A DNA stretch of 64,000 bases from Branchiostoma floridae. Taxonomy: Eukaryota; Chordata; Leptocardii; Amphioxiformes; Branchiostomatidae. The notes beneath the pieces were generated by a model, which saw only the letters and a program-made list of their open reading frames with translations, was not told the DNA's origin and did not search any database. Positions 1 to 13,842 of the stretch are shown piece after piece. Position numbers and translations under genes: made by a program. Positions within the stretch are counted from its first letter, which is position 1; every line of letters starts with the position of its first letter. The DNA is taken from the NCBI RefSeq assembly GCF_000003815.2, contig NC_049982.1, forward strand, positions 6,017,216 to 6,081,215, given 5' to 3'.

Positions 1-3000
1 GACTTAGCCTTCCCAGACTTAGGACGCCTGAAAATGCTAGAACTGCTTTTCTTGGCCAAAAGGTTGTGGCTGCTGCGTCGCTGGGCCGCATGTTGGAGAC
101 ACAGAGACGTAGTAGAAGGCCCAATGCCGCCGTAGAGTGAGTTGCGACGTTTTGTGTCCTCCTCTATGATAACTTCCTTGTTAGGGACAACCAGTAACTG
201 GGTAGAACAGGGAGAAAGAAAATCGCTAAATAAAAAACATTCTGTCCATCAATAGGTTTGAAGTAGACGGTAGTAAAGTTACATCATCATGGATATTCTC
301 GTTACCACGAAATCATTGCCAAACCAGTACTCAAACAGCAGGATCGATCAGGTCTTTGTTTATTATGAGCAAAACTTGCATGCAATTTTTGTAGCGCCAT
401 TTTTGAAGGAAAACTCTGATATCCCAGGAAATTCCTGTTTCGCCTGCACTCCCCCCTAGTACTTGCCACATACCTTTTTTCGAGGTAAAAACTAAAAACG
501 TACAAGTCAATCAACTCTAGCAGTTGCTAATATCACCATCACCACTGGAAAATCACTCTTAAAACTAACAATGTGAAAACATTTTTTTAGTACAATAACG
601 AAGAACAATAGGGCATTCGGCGGTCCGACTTAAAGAGAAGGTGCCCCCTATAGCTACCTGTGGTGGGAGCACGCCTTCCTCCATGCTGTCCGTGCTGAAG
701 GTGAGTTTGTGGATGGTGCGCGGGATGATGCAGGGGGCCACAAACTCCTCCGCTGTGTGCGGGCTCAAGGCATGGCCCTGCACCAGGATGACGTCATCCA
801 TGGTTTGGTCGATCTCGAAGGAGCGCCGGTCGACCAGGTTGGTGGGCATGTAACCTGTCTCGAGGCGCAGGCGCACTTTGTCGTGCGTCCAACCCTTACC
901 AGGGGAAAGGATAAATCGTTGTTTGAGTGGTCAGCATTCTCCAGAGATACGAGGTTGCCTCCAGAAACAGTACATGATTTTTGTACATGTATTCGTATAT
1001 TATAACAGCTTTATCATAATAAAATTGTGGAAACATTAATGTACTAGCAAAAGTAGTCAACCAGTAACATGTACACCATGCTTTCAAAGCGCTTGACAAG
1101 CCACGAACAGCCAAAACATCAATTATTACTGAATAAAGATATATCATTACTGATTTTGCGGACACTCAATTTTTTAGCATTTGGATACCCATCTACATAA
1201 GACTATTAAAAGAAACACCGTTGATGACCAGTGCATTACCTGGTAGGCCAGAGTCTTGAGTAGCAGGGGAGTGGAGATACGGATGGCGACCACGCGCCAG
1301 ATCCGCTCCTTCAGGAAGTTAACGGAGAAGAGGTCAAACGCCATGTCCATGTCCTCCGCACTGATGTAGTATGTCTGTGAGCAGAGAGAACGTGTGCAAC
1401 TTAACTGAATGCGTCTATAAGTAATTAGTCCAGTGGCGTACCGAGAATTCACTTCGTGTTGTAATAAGAGTATACGAGGGGCGTGCAATAAGTAATGATC
1501 CTGACCCACTTCCAGTTGTCTGATCTAAATGAAATTTTGTATGTGTAATAATTCATATCTCTATGGGTTATGTTGCAAAAGACAGCTCTGAACTAATTGT
1601 GGTTTCTGATTTACTGGTGTTTGAACTTAGTCAGGTGCGAAATGGACCAGGTGTGAAATGGAACCAGTTGAGTGTCGCGCAGTGATCCGGTTTTTGAATT
1701 TGAAAGGACGCACACCAAAGAAGACTTTTGATGAAATAAATGAAACTTATGGTGATGATGCCCCATCATATGACCTTGTAAAACGCTGGCATCCTGAATT
1801 CAAACGTGGCTGGAAGTCTGTGGAAACAGCTCCCAGACCTGGTCGTCCCTCTTGTGCCATTGATGAGGCATCAGTTGGAGGACCAACCTGGGGTGTCCTA
1901 CAAAATCGGTGTCCAGAGCTGCATCAAACGATGGGAGAAATGCATAACTCTGGGTGATTCCTATGAAGAGAAAGACTAATAACTGTGCCAAGTTTCATTA
2001 ATCTCCTGCTATGGGAAATGGGTCAGGACCATTACTAATTGCACGCCCCTCGTATATGTACATGTTCAGCGTACTGTAGATATGCCTATTAATTCTTGTC
2101 AAAAGTTGTACAATGCCTAATCCAGTCTTAGGCTTGATATACTAAGAATTGTACCCTTTTGCACTGATATGTAAGTCCGGTGAAAGATAAAAGAAATTGC
2201 AGGGATTCGAAGTCTCCCTAGCTACTGTTTGAAGCCATCACAGAACCAAGATATTTAAAATCTTGTCCTCCTTTTGATAGGTTCGGCATAAACCTGAAGC
2301 AACTGGCCCTGTCAGCGTTGTAGCATATATAGAAGCACTTATGTAGTCAGTTCTAAGTACACAAATGACAATTTCTACCTCGGCAGATACGACATCACTA
2401 TGCTATTAGTCCAGTTCATTGGCGTACTTAGCTGGCGTTCACTGTGCTATTGTCACCATCACTATGCTATGACAACTGATTCAGCAAAGGCAAAAGTGGA
2501 AGGTAAATCCATTTAAATAGCTATTTCCGACCAACCGACCTGAATAGACGTCTCACACGACACGCTGGTTGATCGCGGCTGCTTGTTGAGGATGCCCATC
2601 TCCCCGATGATGTTTCCCGACGTCAGGTAGTCCTCGTACACCTCCAGGTCATCGTCCATGCTGTGCTGCGTCTCGTAGTCCGTGTACTTCACTCCCGCAC
2701 CGCGCAGCTGCAACACAACCGCAAGGGGGAAACAGAGCAGGTTTCATAGAATGTAAATAAATATTTCACGTGTTACCGAATTGTTGTAGATGATGATTGA
2801 TCAATAATATAAATGGTCTTTAATACCATGTTCTTGCCCAGATAGGCTAAACGAAGCATTTATACTATCACATCAAGAATTTGTAGTTAAAATTCTGAAA
2901 AATCAGACACTTACCTCAATTGGTCACTATAACCATCGTTACAAAACAGGTAAACACATTTAGTGATGTTGCCGCTAAATCTATCGTGTACATTATCTCA

Positions 3001-6000
3001 GTATCCGGCTGGTCCTTCTGAATCTGGGTCTTAAGAACTGTCCAGTAAAACTATAAAAGGGTTCAACTTGATGTGTAAAGATGATCTCACCTTAACCATA
3101 CCCGAGACGATGAGGAAGAGACCTTGAGGCAGTTCACTTTGTTTGCAAAGAGTTGAACCGAAGTCGTGGAACAGCAGCTTTGCCCGGGCCTAGGAGAAGG
3201 TGCGGCATTTACAAAAACATTAACCGAGATTCCTCTACAACCTTGATGTCTTTAGAATGTTACATCTGATGGACACAATTTGTTGCTGATACACTTTCGC
3301 TTCATAGAATGTGAATTCAGGTAAACACGACTGTAAACTCCTATACGTATAAGTTGAAACTACATATACCAAATTCTATTTATCTAATCACCGTTTAACT
3401 TAAAAGCCTCTAGATTAACCTTAAATTTGTACTTTTATCCGATGACCTCGTTGTACTTCTGAATGCTTTGTCATTCTATAATATTGATCGTAATTCATTG
3501 TCGTCAAAGTCGTCTATCTATCTATTTATCTTTATAGTGAGGGTCAATAACTCCAATTCTATCCCATGGATCGTGGACCTATATACCTTCATGAACTCCG
3601 TGAGTTCGGTGTTTCCTTCCAGCCAGGAGATGTGCCGCAGGAGCTGCTCCGGGTTGGGCGGAGGGATGGAGGGCGGTGCCCGCGCTAGCTGCTTCATCTT
3701 GATCTCGACAACCTGAAATCATCCATTCTTTACCAAAATGCACTAAGATTGGTCTGTCTTTCGTTAAGGAATAATCTTTTGTTTCTGCCTTTGAATCTTT
3801 CATTATCTATCATGCTGAAGACAGTTGCTATATACAAGTACATAGGGATATCTATACAAATGCAATGACCATGCCCAAGACAATCTATTTGTCAAAAACA
3901 TGTCACAAGCTGTTTCAAACGCACTAAACATTTCTGAGATACAGTGTAGCTATGAATGAAGAGGTGTAGGACCTACCATCTCCAGTTTCTTCGCCTCCGT
4001 CTCGTCCAGAAGGCCCCCACCCTGCATCTCCCTGATGGTGTCCCGGGAGTGGTTCAGGACGGCGCGGATGGACTGGCGGGTCTTCACGGACACGGCAATG
4101 CCGGGGTGGTCGCGCTGCAGCAGACCTGGTAGTAGAGGACACAGGGTATCTATGTTTAGCCTCATTCACCGGCCTCTCTGGGGGCATTGGCGGAAGTTCT
4201 TGGTAGAAGGGGGCAGTGGATTTTTAGGTCGATTCGCGGTTTTTAAATGAGAATACGCCTGGAAGGAAATCTAAAATATGCCGCGAAAGCAAAAATGCCG
4301 GAAAGGAATATATGCCGGGAAGCTTGTACTCGCCCCAGCAGGGCCGGTGAAGATGGCTAATTTATGTCCGTGACCGTGTTTTTTGTGTGTGTGTAAGCAT
4401 TCTGGCCTGACATACTTACCTTTCCCTTGTTTTATCAGGAAGTATACTGGCATGTTTCAACAGCAAGGATCACTCAGAACCATCACATTTTCCTGTATTC
4501 TTGGAACAGCACATTTTTTGGATTCATTGTTCATAGAAAGCACTGTCTTTTGAGAAGCCCAGTATTAGGCACTAAGTGAAGTTGTATCCTCGGGGGCGCT
4601 TGTAAACTTTTTTTGTAATAAAGTCTATCTCAAATTTTCTGGACTAACCTAGCTCACGAATGACAGCTCTCCGGCTGATGTCAGACTTCTGTCGCAGGTC
4701 ACGTGCTATGGACCTGTTGTCGATAATGGTCGGGATCAGCTTCATGACCTCCTCCTCACCAACCACGAACCCTTTGCCCACGTCATACCCAAAGCTCAGC
4801 TGCTTGTTGATGAGGTTGTCGATGACGTTGATCATCCGGGGAATCGCTGCCTGTAAGTGAGGAGGATCGTATCCTTATAGTTCTTACGCAATATAGAAGT
4901 TCTTACGCAATATGGAAGTTCTTACGCAATATGGAAGTTCTTACGCAATATGGAAGTTCTTACGCAATATTGATAAGCACTTTGTCTTTCCTGCTAACTG
5001 ACTTTGTTTGGGTCGTACGTTTGTCATGATCAGAGTAAGAATAACAACAGAGATGATCGCATTATTGAGCATTCTACATATCGAAGTTCATAGGCAATTA
5101 AAAGCATTGAGGACTCTTCTTAGTGTTGTTCCAGAGGAGTAAATAGTTTCCTTAGCAACAGTTGAAACACGCCAGTAAATTTCAGGGGTCAGAAAATGAA
5201 CACCCCTGTCACCCACCCCTTTGACTTCTTTGAGACAGGTATTACGCAAGCTATGCTGTTAGTTTGTCGACATTCCCAAAGAGCCCTAGAACCAGAAACT
5301 GATTTTATATAGGATGGACTACGTTTTGTCATTTCCTATGTCTCCTTTGAGAATCTACTTCTAAACTTCTAAGTGTCTGTGACGTAATAGTTTGACCAAC
5401 CTTAGACAGTCTGAGCATCCTCATAGCTCTGAGGAGACGGAATATCTTGGCGATGCGGAAGATGGCGGGGTTGAAGTCCACGTTCCCGAAGATGTTGTCC
5501 AGAACAATGTCGATGATAGACACCGCGATGATGAACAGGTCGAACTGGTTCCAGTGAGAGAAGAAGTAGTGCTTCCGCAGAGCTATGATCTGGAGGAGAC
5601 GTTTGACGGAAATATGAAATATGTTCATCAGCAGTTTACCGCAATCCTGGGGTTAATTCTTCTATTGTCATCGTTATTTCCCCCAAAGACGAATAAAGCC
5701 GCAGGTCTTTTTGAAGGCTTGTGTGAGAGAGGCTACAAAATTTCTGACCAAAAACCGTACATTTGAAAATGGCAGATCCCTGGTTTTCGCTCATGGTGGA
5801 AGGCAACGAGGGGCGACGTTTTTAAAAGCGTATTCACTCTATTCAAAGTGAAGAAGCGTTACGCACCTTTAACACAGCCTCCAAGATGTAGATGACGAAG
5901 AAGACGTAGTTGGTAATTCTTAAGTAGAATTGGTACTCTGGAAACTGCGGATCTGATTCCTGTGGAAGATTGTGTCATTTCTTAAACCAACGACAGCAGG

Positions 6001-9000
6001 CTTAATATAGTAAAACTGACGCAAACAAACTAAACCGAACTATTTCCTCATTTCTTCTCAAACTCGACGATATCAGCGGTGTCTATATACTATACAGTTA
6101 GTGGATGTAGCACGACATTGTTATTATCATCACGAATACTGATGCAATATGACATAGTTTGTTCAATAGTTTGACTACAATTGAATATACGTTTCCATGC
6201 TGTATGAGTCCTTTCTTACTTAAGTTTATCAAGCTAATGTTGATACAGACAGCTTCTAACTGGCATTGATAATTTACACGTTTTAAGAGTTATATCATAG
6301 CAAGAGTGATGTTTGATACCTCTATGGTGAACTCAATGATGATGGGGATGAGGTTGAGGATGATGAGGACGTTGATGGACCATTCAAACGCAGGGTGACC
6401 GACGATGATGAAGACAGTTCGCAGAAACTTATGTTCCGGCATGGGCAGCTGGTCCTTCTGCTTGTCTGTCACCAAATCTTCTAGTTTATTTCTCTGTGGA
6501 TGGATTGAAGATGCCCCAGAGGTAACTTCATCTTAAACGCTTAGCCTACAACTTGAGCCCACAAAAATACATATCAACCTGTTAATATCATAACCTTTAA
6601 AATCCTGTCTGATGCTCGAGGTAAAGGGTCAATATTTCTAGCATGTAATATGGATCAATTGTCACTTCCATCTTTATGCAGCAGACGACATGAACTCTGT
6701 ACAAAGTTTCCCTACTTCCTTGCTGAGTTTCTTGACCTTCTCAAAATGGCTGCACCACAATTCCAATAAAGAACTGCTAGGTATAAGAAGAGCACACTAC
6801 CTTTAGCAAATATTGTAAGGTTTTTAATGCTTAGATTATGTATATTTAGTGCTGTTTATTCTTAAATTATAAAGCTTACTGCAATTCAGCCGAAGTGAGC
6901 TACCCCTGTATGTATTTGTATGTCGCTCAATGACGTAGTAAACCATACATCTATTCCTTCTCCTAGACCTACATGTACCAACATACACCGCCTGCACCGT
7001 TAGACTCACCAGCCTTGGCAGCAGGCCCTTGATTTTCCAGTGCTTCTTTATTTCTTCGATGTCCACAAACTCGCCCACGCTGTCCGCGGCTGACTCCGTG
7101 GCCTGGACCAACACGCGGACTGCCTCCCGGTTCAGCATGCCGTGCTCAAACTGCTTCCAGTAGCTTACCTGGAGTACAGCAGCAATCATCGTGAAGCTGG
7201 CTATCATTGTCAATGTATGTATCACTAAGCAGCGTAACCGTCTGACTCTTTTTCTGATAAAAATAGGTTATAAGTGCAATAACGAATCGATTAAACCCTT
7301 GTCAGTTTTTAATTAGTTATCACTGGTGTATGTTTCTACGAACCCGTGACTTACTGTAACATAGCAGAATCCTCCAAAGAAATTCGCAGTAATTGCAACT
7401 GCCTCTGACTTTCGCTCACACGTTTCTCTACCAGTAGCCAATTAGAGCTTAGGTTAGCTGTTAAGGTTAATACGAGCATTTGAAAATATTACCTTTCTAG
7501 TTGTTTACAGTATTATGTACTTTCCTGTTCAAAGAAACAAACAAACAATCTGTAAAACATAAACATTACCAACCTTCTGAGCCTTGAGTGTACGCAGTCT
7601 CGCCTCCTCCGCCATGTCCTGATACTCCCTCGGTGACGGCTCGTTCGGCACCATGGACTTACAGTCCTGGCACTGACTCATCCTTTGGAACGGGACAAAC
7701 TCCTCCGCGTTCACCTGAGTGTGTAGACATCAGTCTGGTGTGTAAATCTTCAAGAACTGGCTAGTACTGCCATGATATGAGAGTTTGTCGCAGACAAAAC
7801 CTTCCAACTGATCTTCGGAAGCTAAAAATCGGCCATCAACTCTTGAAAAATGGAATTAGAAATGCTCAGTGTACTCCATGAGCAATACAATGACATGGTT
7901 GTACCTACAACAAGAACGTAATTGAGACGTTTCCTGACAAGTTTTTTGGGGCAAAACTATCGAATGCTTACTGAATGAATTTCGCACACTGACCGCGGCC
8001 ATTTGATCAAATGCGATCAACTTTTATAAAATGTCATTGCTTTACTCTTAGCCTCCGACTTATTTGACCACATTGATGTCCCATTTTGACGGTTTGATGT
8101 TAATAAAGAAGAAATGACTTCCCGCTACAAACTGATATATGCTTTTGCTTTGCGAGCAGATGAATTGTGCAAGACAATTGGATAGTACCTGACAATGTCT
8201 TATTCTAGCAAAGCACAGCGAAACTTGGTACTGTAGCTGCCACAGGCAAGTGTCAATAGCAGCTGCGCATTTTGTTGGGAGCGGTTGTTCCAGTATATCC
8301 TGAAACACAGGCACAGACCCATTGTTCACTCTTCGAGCAGAAATGACATCAACATTTGTCGCCCCGTCTTTCTGTCTTGATATGTAACAAATCTTGATGT
8401 CACCTATCTAGAAAAGTTTCAAATGAGTCCATGCCTACGTTTCAAGGAGTCTGTGGGTTTACGAGATATAAGAAGACACCACGACTATTGACACCATGCC
8501 TAGTATGAGTATTGCCTTAACAACTACCGAATAACCAATTTTTTCCAACCGGTGGTTTCATCAAGATTTGCTCCATTTCTTTGACAGGCCAACAAGTTTT
8601 ACATGTATCTCAAGATTATGGAACAAAGGTCATTAGCACTCATCGCGTTATGAATTGCACATGATGGTGAAAAATTTGTGGCCTCGATTCAATCACAAGG
8701 GTATTTTTACGAGTTGTCTTGGATAATAGATGTGTGGATATATATACCATCCATTCATTTAAAGTTGACTGTTAACTGGGCTGATTTATGGGCTCCAACA
8801 CGTCTAAAATGTGTTATACATTCAGCTTTCATATCCATGTTTATTGTGAAAAATATAGGTATCGAAATCAACAGCAATGAAATTACGTACTTCTTCGTCC
8901 TTGGTCTTGTAAGGATCCTGAATCTCACAAGCCTTTTCCACCAGGGTCCACTCGGCGTCGGCCAGGAAGCGGTCCCCCTTCAGCACCTGGAAGGACCTGT

Positions 9001-12000
9001 TCTGGGCGTCCTTCACCCGCCGGACGGCGCTGTACATCGTCATGCGCTTCGGTGCCGAGATGTCGCTCATGCCTGCACAAAAAAAGTTGTTGTGTCATTG
9101 CAAAACACAATCTGATTGTCTATGCCATTCGGGTACGGCGTTTGGAAGACACGTCGGGATTCTGTGACACATGTAAGTTTTGATAGATTTGTGGTCAGAT
9201 CAAGCTTCTTTGATTAGTTGAGGTACCAAGCGACTGCAATTTTCTGCGATGACATATTGCTTGACTAATTTCTTAACGTCGATGAAGGATCTGAGTAATG
9301 TGGTGAATCAGTAACTAGAGCATAGGATAGTGCATGCCATCTGAAGTTTCTAACCGTCTACAAAATTTATCCAGCTGCCCGTGTAAAAATGTTATTGTGT
9401 AAAATGACTTTTTTCATGCCGTAAAATATCAAGTAAAGTGTTACACTTACATCCGGATACAATCATTACGCCGGCTCTGTAAGACGCGTTTTAGGTTCAG
9501 AACTCACCCAGTAACCTCAGCAGCGCCTTGATGGTGGTGGCGTTGATGAACAGGGTCAGGAACACGATGCCGGCGATGTGGATGAGGATTTTGTTGGCCA
9601 CCTGCATCTTCCAGTCTTCAGAGCTTCCCTTCGTCATCTCCTGCTGCATGACGAGCAGCGCCATGGCCAGCCCCACGGCCCCCCGCAGCCCGGACCAGGC
9701 CGTCACCACGCCGTACCGCCACGACAGGCCGTAACCCACCCGCGACGTGGCCGGCGACAGGATGATTATAACTATCAGTCTGGCAGGGAGGCAACAAATA
9801 CAAGCATCAGAATCAGCTGTGTTGTACAACTCTTTATGTCATACGTGGGCCGCGATAACGTTCGATACAGGTGTTCTGGGCCGTGTGATAAAAAGCCGTA
9901 TCACACAGGCTTCGAAGTTTTATCACACAGGCTTCCATCGAATATTTCGAAGAGTCAAAAATTCGAATACCTGATTTTTATTTTGGAACATTGCTGTAGT
10001 GACAGTGTTTGTTCGAGGGCACAAAATTTTCTCAACTTCTGGCGCATTTCGCGTGTTTTCTCAGGTGGGCATGACATAGATAAAATACAACACGGTGTAT
10101 TTCGCATCACCCTCGGTCCCAGCCCTCCCGCGGGTCGGATCACTCTCCGGCCTTTGGGCCATCCAATCCGCGGTCGGGCTGGTACCTGGGCTGATACGGA
10201 ATACACCGTGTTGTATTCTATATTTACTGACAAAATGTGATTCATTTTGTCTCACTGCTTTGAAATTGAAAGTTTGTATTCTATCTAATTTGAATCCAAC
10301 ACAAATACACCTTGAGGTTAAAGATAGACAATAGGCCGTATCTGTACAGTAACTATTCGTACATATTTAGAAATTATACATGACTCTTCCGTTGCGTTTG
10401 AAGGAGCATTTAAACTGTCAGAGGATGTTACAATTTCGACGTACATATAAAATGTCTTCTATGACGCAAACAGTTTGTTGGTCTCCTCAAAGATGACTTC
10501 GACAGAGTACATGTACAGGTAAAAAAAAACAGCCAGCAGTATAGCCCTGTACCTGATGACGTTAATGCCGAAGTACAGAGTGATGATGTAGAACCAGTCG
10601 CCCCCTTCTATCATGTGGATGGACTTCTCCATGATCATCACCCCAACCAGGATGAAGATGACAGTGTTCGCCAGGTACGCCATCATCTCCCAAAACCTGA
10701 ACGGGCAGCAGAACAACACAATTTGCTCCAAATTTATTACCAACACAATGGAAGTAAGAGAGGACAATTTCTCAATATAATTATTCACCTGCTATAACTG
10801 ACATCCCTGCGGATGATTTCAAGACTATTGATCCCAATACTGTGATTACATTTATTAAAGAACTTGAAAAATTCAGCCTTCTTGAGTTTTGATGCCTATG
10901 TAATGTACTGACTGTAATGTAAAGTTTTGCGATGAATGTAAAGTTTTGCGATCGAAAATTTGATAGATTACCTGTGTAGAAAAGACTCTACCTCCGGGCT
11001 GATACTGGTTCTCTCCATGGTCAGTCCCAGGATAACAACTGCTAGTACACCTGACACACCTAACACCTGCACAGGTGAACACACATGCAGGTTGTACACG
11101 GTCATAAGGCACACCCTAGTAATTTCTATAGTACAACTTTTGATGTACTGGTGTATTGCTAGTCTCATAGACTGACTGACTAATTCTATGTGTAGTTACG
11201 TGGTCATCTGTTAGTGCCCAATCGAAAATCTACCATCATAACATTGGTACTTGTACTTGGATAGCATGGCGGGCCACACAGCAAAGGGTTTTTATGGGCC
11301 GACGTACTCTTCAAGTTCATTCAGCGAGTATGTGCAGAGACAGCTGTGTGTCACTTAATATAATAGGTTCAGACGCAGTTTCCAATCAGCATTGTATTAG
11401 AAATTACTTATCGGAAACAAAGATACCATTACTGTTAAAGATTGATAACGTACTTCAAATGCCATACAGGTTTGAAATCATGCCATTTGTAATCAACTAA
11501 CTAGTAACACAATATATTTAATGAGTGCGGTGATGCAAACCCAGCTATTGGTGTATAGATATTGTGTGTATCAACATTTATTTCCACCAACCTCTGCTAC
11601 GTAGAACGTGATGTACGTTGACGCCAGAGTGATGGTGATTTCTGTCAGCGCGTCGTTGAAGATGTTAGCCAGCCAGAAGGACGTCAACTTGGACATGACG
11701 AAACCAAACGCTGGTCCACCGAGCATGACTTTGACAATGAAAATGACAAAGTCCGCAGCTGGGGGGTGAAAATTTAAAAAAAAGGTTTGGACCACATTAT
11801 TAACATTCATTACGAACATACAAAACAATTGAACGGTTGTCTTATTTTTTCAATGTTACTTTTATCCCATATCGGTTGCTTTTAAAAGCAGGGTGCTAGG
11901 AATATCAAGTCGACGGACGGTGATTTCAAACTACAATATGTTGAAAAAAAAAGTTGTAATTTGAAACCTTTGTCCGTCAACTTGATATCAATGAATTGTT

Positions 12001-13842
12001 TTTAAAAGCAATGGATATAGATTACCCCTCAGAAAAAGGTTAAACTAGCGTTACCTCGTTCGTCCATGTTCAAATATCTGCCACCATATCAATCATGTAC
12101 TAACCTGCCCACTCCACTCCTGTCGCCAGGTTGAGAAACATGGTGAAGATGACGATACCGCAGCCGTCGTTCAACAGAGACTCGCCCTCTATCACTGTAC
12201 CCAGCTGCTTAGACGCGCCTGCAATATAGACAGATTCGAATAAGCGAAATAAAGGATAGATCAAGGAGGTTACAGGGAAATATTCACCTTAATAAAGGTT
12301 CTATGGACTATCCGAGGTCCATCGTTATGCAAATATTCAACATCTAAATAGGCGAAACTGAAATAGAAAGCAAAAAATATTGGAAATCGATCACAGCTAC
12401 AACATGCGAGAGAGCTGTACCTGTACCTAGACCTAGTTCCTTCAACAGTGTCACCATAGCTACATGCCTACAACAAGCGGGGTGCTGCAAATGATTACTC
12501 CTTCAAAAGTCTTACTACAACTACAACTTGCCGGCGGGAGGGTTGTACCAGCCCAGTTCCTTCAACAGTGTCACCACAGATACAACAAAGAGGAGAGCTG
12601 TGACTACCTAGTCCCTTCAAAAGTGTCACAACCGCTACAGCAAACGAGAGAGCTGCAAGAGCTGTACCCACTAAGTGTCTAGCTTCAACCTTGCCACCCC
12701 AGCTACAACAAGCAGGAGAAGGCTGTACCAACCTAGTTCCTTCAACAGCGCCACCACAGCTACGGGGTCCGTGGCGCTACAGATGGACCCGAACATCATT
12801 CCCACGTACCAGTTCCAGCCGTAGTTAAACGTGTACATGGACAGGATTCCCGTCAGGAGCGAGGCTAACAGTAGCCCCGGCAGGGCCATGATTAGGATCT
12901 GGGAACAGGGTGACAGCCATGTTAAGTAAGCACTGTAAATGCATAACTTTTTGCGGTGGTTTTAATTTCGCGGTTTTCGCGCTGCCAATTCACCGCGAAA
13001 TTAAACCCCCCTGCGAACATTTTTCCATGGAAATAAGAGACGACAGTGCATAATAGGTGCTACCGCGAACTTAAAACCACCGCGAACAGTCCTTTTTCCC
13101 GCTACCGCGAAATTAAAATTCCCGCGAACTTAAATGCATTTACTGACAGTATTAGATGATATGATATCATGACAGAGATTGAGATTTGATAGAATTTCCG
13201 ATTCTACCTCTAAACCCTCTTGTGTGTCTTTGTGTCTATTGCCATCATAAGCAGACATGAACCCAACAACTGACCTGATATATTGACTTCCAGAACATGT
13301 GCGTGTCCATGGCGAAGGCGGACTCGAAGATGAGCACGGGCAGGAAGACATGGAAGAGCAAGTGCGGGTTCATGTGGACGATGGCGGTGTAGTGTGCGAA
13401 GTCGGGCGAGCGGGCGGACGCCAGGCCCAGCAGGATCCCCAGCACCAGCAGAACTACCGTGTACGGCAAGTCTCCGGGCACGATCTTCAACAGGGTGCGG
13501 ACCAGTGCTGGCAGGAATAGAGTAGAGTTTGGTATAGTGCACCTTTCTCACGAAAACGTAGGTCTAGTTTCTTTCTCATTTGACAAAATTCATCATTGAC
13601 ACAAAGCTATTAAGCAGACACGTTTATCAGCCTGCAGACTAGAACAGGACTTAATTTCTCTACTTACCTCCTAATGCGAAAGAAGCGAATAGAAAGAGTA
13701 TGATGTATGGTTGCTCATGATGTCCACTGTGAGCATGAATATCACCATCCCCGTGGCCGCCGCCGCCGCCGTGAGAGTCTGTGCCGTTGGTGGAGTTGCT
13801 GGCGTTCCCGGCACCCAGCGCTTCCAATAAAGGGAACTCCAT
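1..13842 (-). CDS. SLC9C1: Sperm-type Na+/H+ exchanger (sNHE, SLC9C family), 3' end missing
   Basis: Exons in transcript order: 13842-13668, 13507-13275, 12898-12733, 12218-12105, 11758-11592, 11066-10972, 10696-10553, 9779-9508, 9072-8891, 7714-7574, 7168-7010, 6493-6320, 5959-5867, 5589-5401, 4850-4649, 4125-3977, 3712-3587, 3189-3091, 2707-2540, 1374-1240, 894-658, 197-1. All phases join without a stop, giving about 1,205 residues, close to the usual family length. Residues ~50-470 are a multi-spanning exchanger; GESLLND and SGLRGAVGLAMAL are the CPA1 ion-path motifs. Residues ~617-768 are four membrane segments of a voltage sensor whose S4 has basic residues every third position (seven Arg/Lys). 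Residues ~928-1030 are a cyclic-nucleotide-binding domain with GEMGIL...R in the phosphate cassette. In the known family this is a sperm-flagellum, voltage-gated, cAMP-tuned exchanger that raises pH; that role is inferred here. The N-terminus has a Gly/His-rich stretch. The tail continues left of base 1. Confidence 0.93.
1471..2056 (+). mobile_element. Internally deleted mariner element with transposase remnant
   Basis: TIRs of about 40 bp start TATACGAGGGGCGTGCAATA and are mirrored at 2056-2016; the outermost TA fits the mariner target. Inside, 1658-1870 encodes the N-terminal helix-turn-helix half of a mariner transposase, then after a deletion a frame-shifted piece (CIKRWEKCITLGDSYEEKD, to 1980) matches the transposase C-terminus. 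The catalytic D-D-D/E core is gone. It lies in an sNHE intron. Confidence 0.85.
4879..4971. repeat. 19-bp tandem repeat, five copies
   Basis: Unit AGTTCTTACGCAATATGGA repeats almost perfectly at 19-bp steps in an sNHE intron, just 5' (gene sense) of the exon at 4850-4649. Confidence 0.9.
10083..10220. mobile_element. Small inverted-repeat (MITE-like) element
   Basis: Arms beginning AATACAACACGGTGTATT are mirrored at the far end, with a GC-rich middle. In an sNHE intron. No coding capacity. Confidence 0.65.
11901..11989. repeat. Hairpin with near-palindromic arms
   Basis: ATATCAAGTCGACGGAC... mirrors GTCCGTCAACTTGATATC across a short A-rich loop. TTTAAAAGCA occurs as a direct repeat outside both arms (11881 and 12001), possibly a target duplication. 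Confidence 0.6.
12425..12760. repeat. Tandem copies of the sNHE exon-3 end and its splice donor
   Basis: The true exon ends at 12733 with codons for VVALLKELG followed by the donor. Three further copies of the exon end plus donor-like sequence follow downstream at about 12,610, 12,550 and 12,430, diverged so that they would read VVTLLKGLG and similar. Confidence 0.75.
12931..13145. mobile_element. MITE family A, copy 1
   Basis: About 215 bp with terminal inverted repeats around CACTGTAAATGCAT and inner blocks rich in TTTCGCGG/CCGCGAA. A second member lies at 49861-50080. Confidence 0.75.

Noticed and set aside
1658-1957. Intact transposase gene
   Set aside because: Only the N-terminal helix-turn-helix half is present; the frame shifts and the catalytic core is deleted.
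5392-5766. 124-codon plus-strand frame
   Set aside because: Antisense of the sNHE S3-S4 exon.
9578-10240. 220-codon open frame on the plus strand
   Set aside because: It overlaps the sNHE exon 9779-9508 in antisense and then runs into an inverted-repeat element; low-complexity Arg/Pro/His content and no family.
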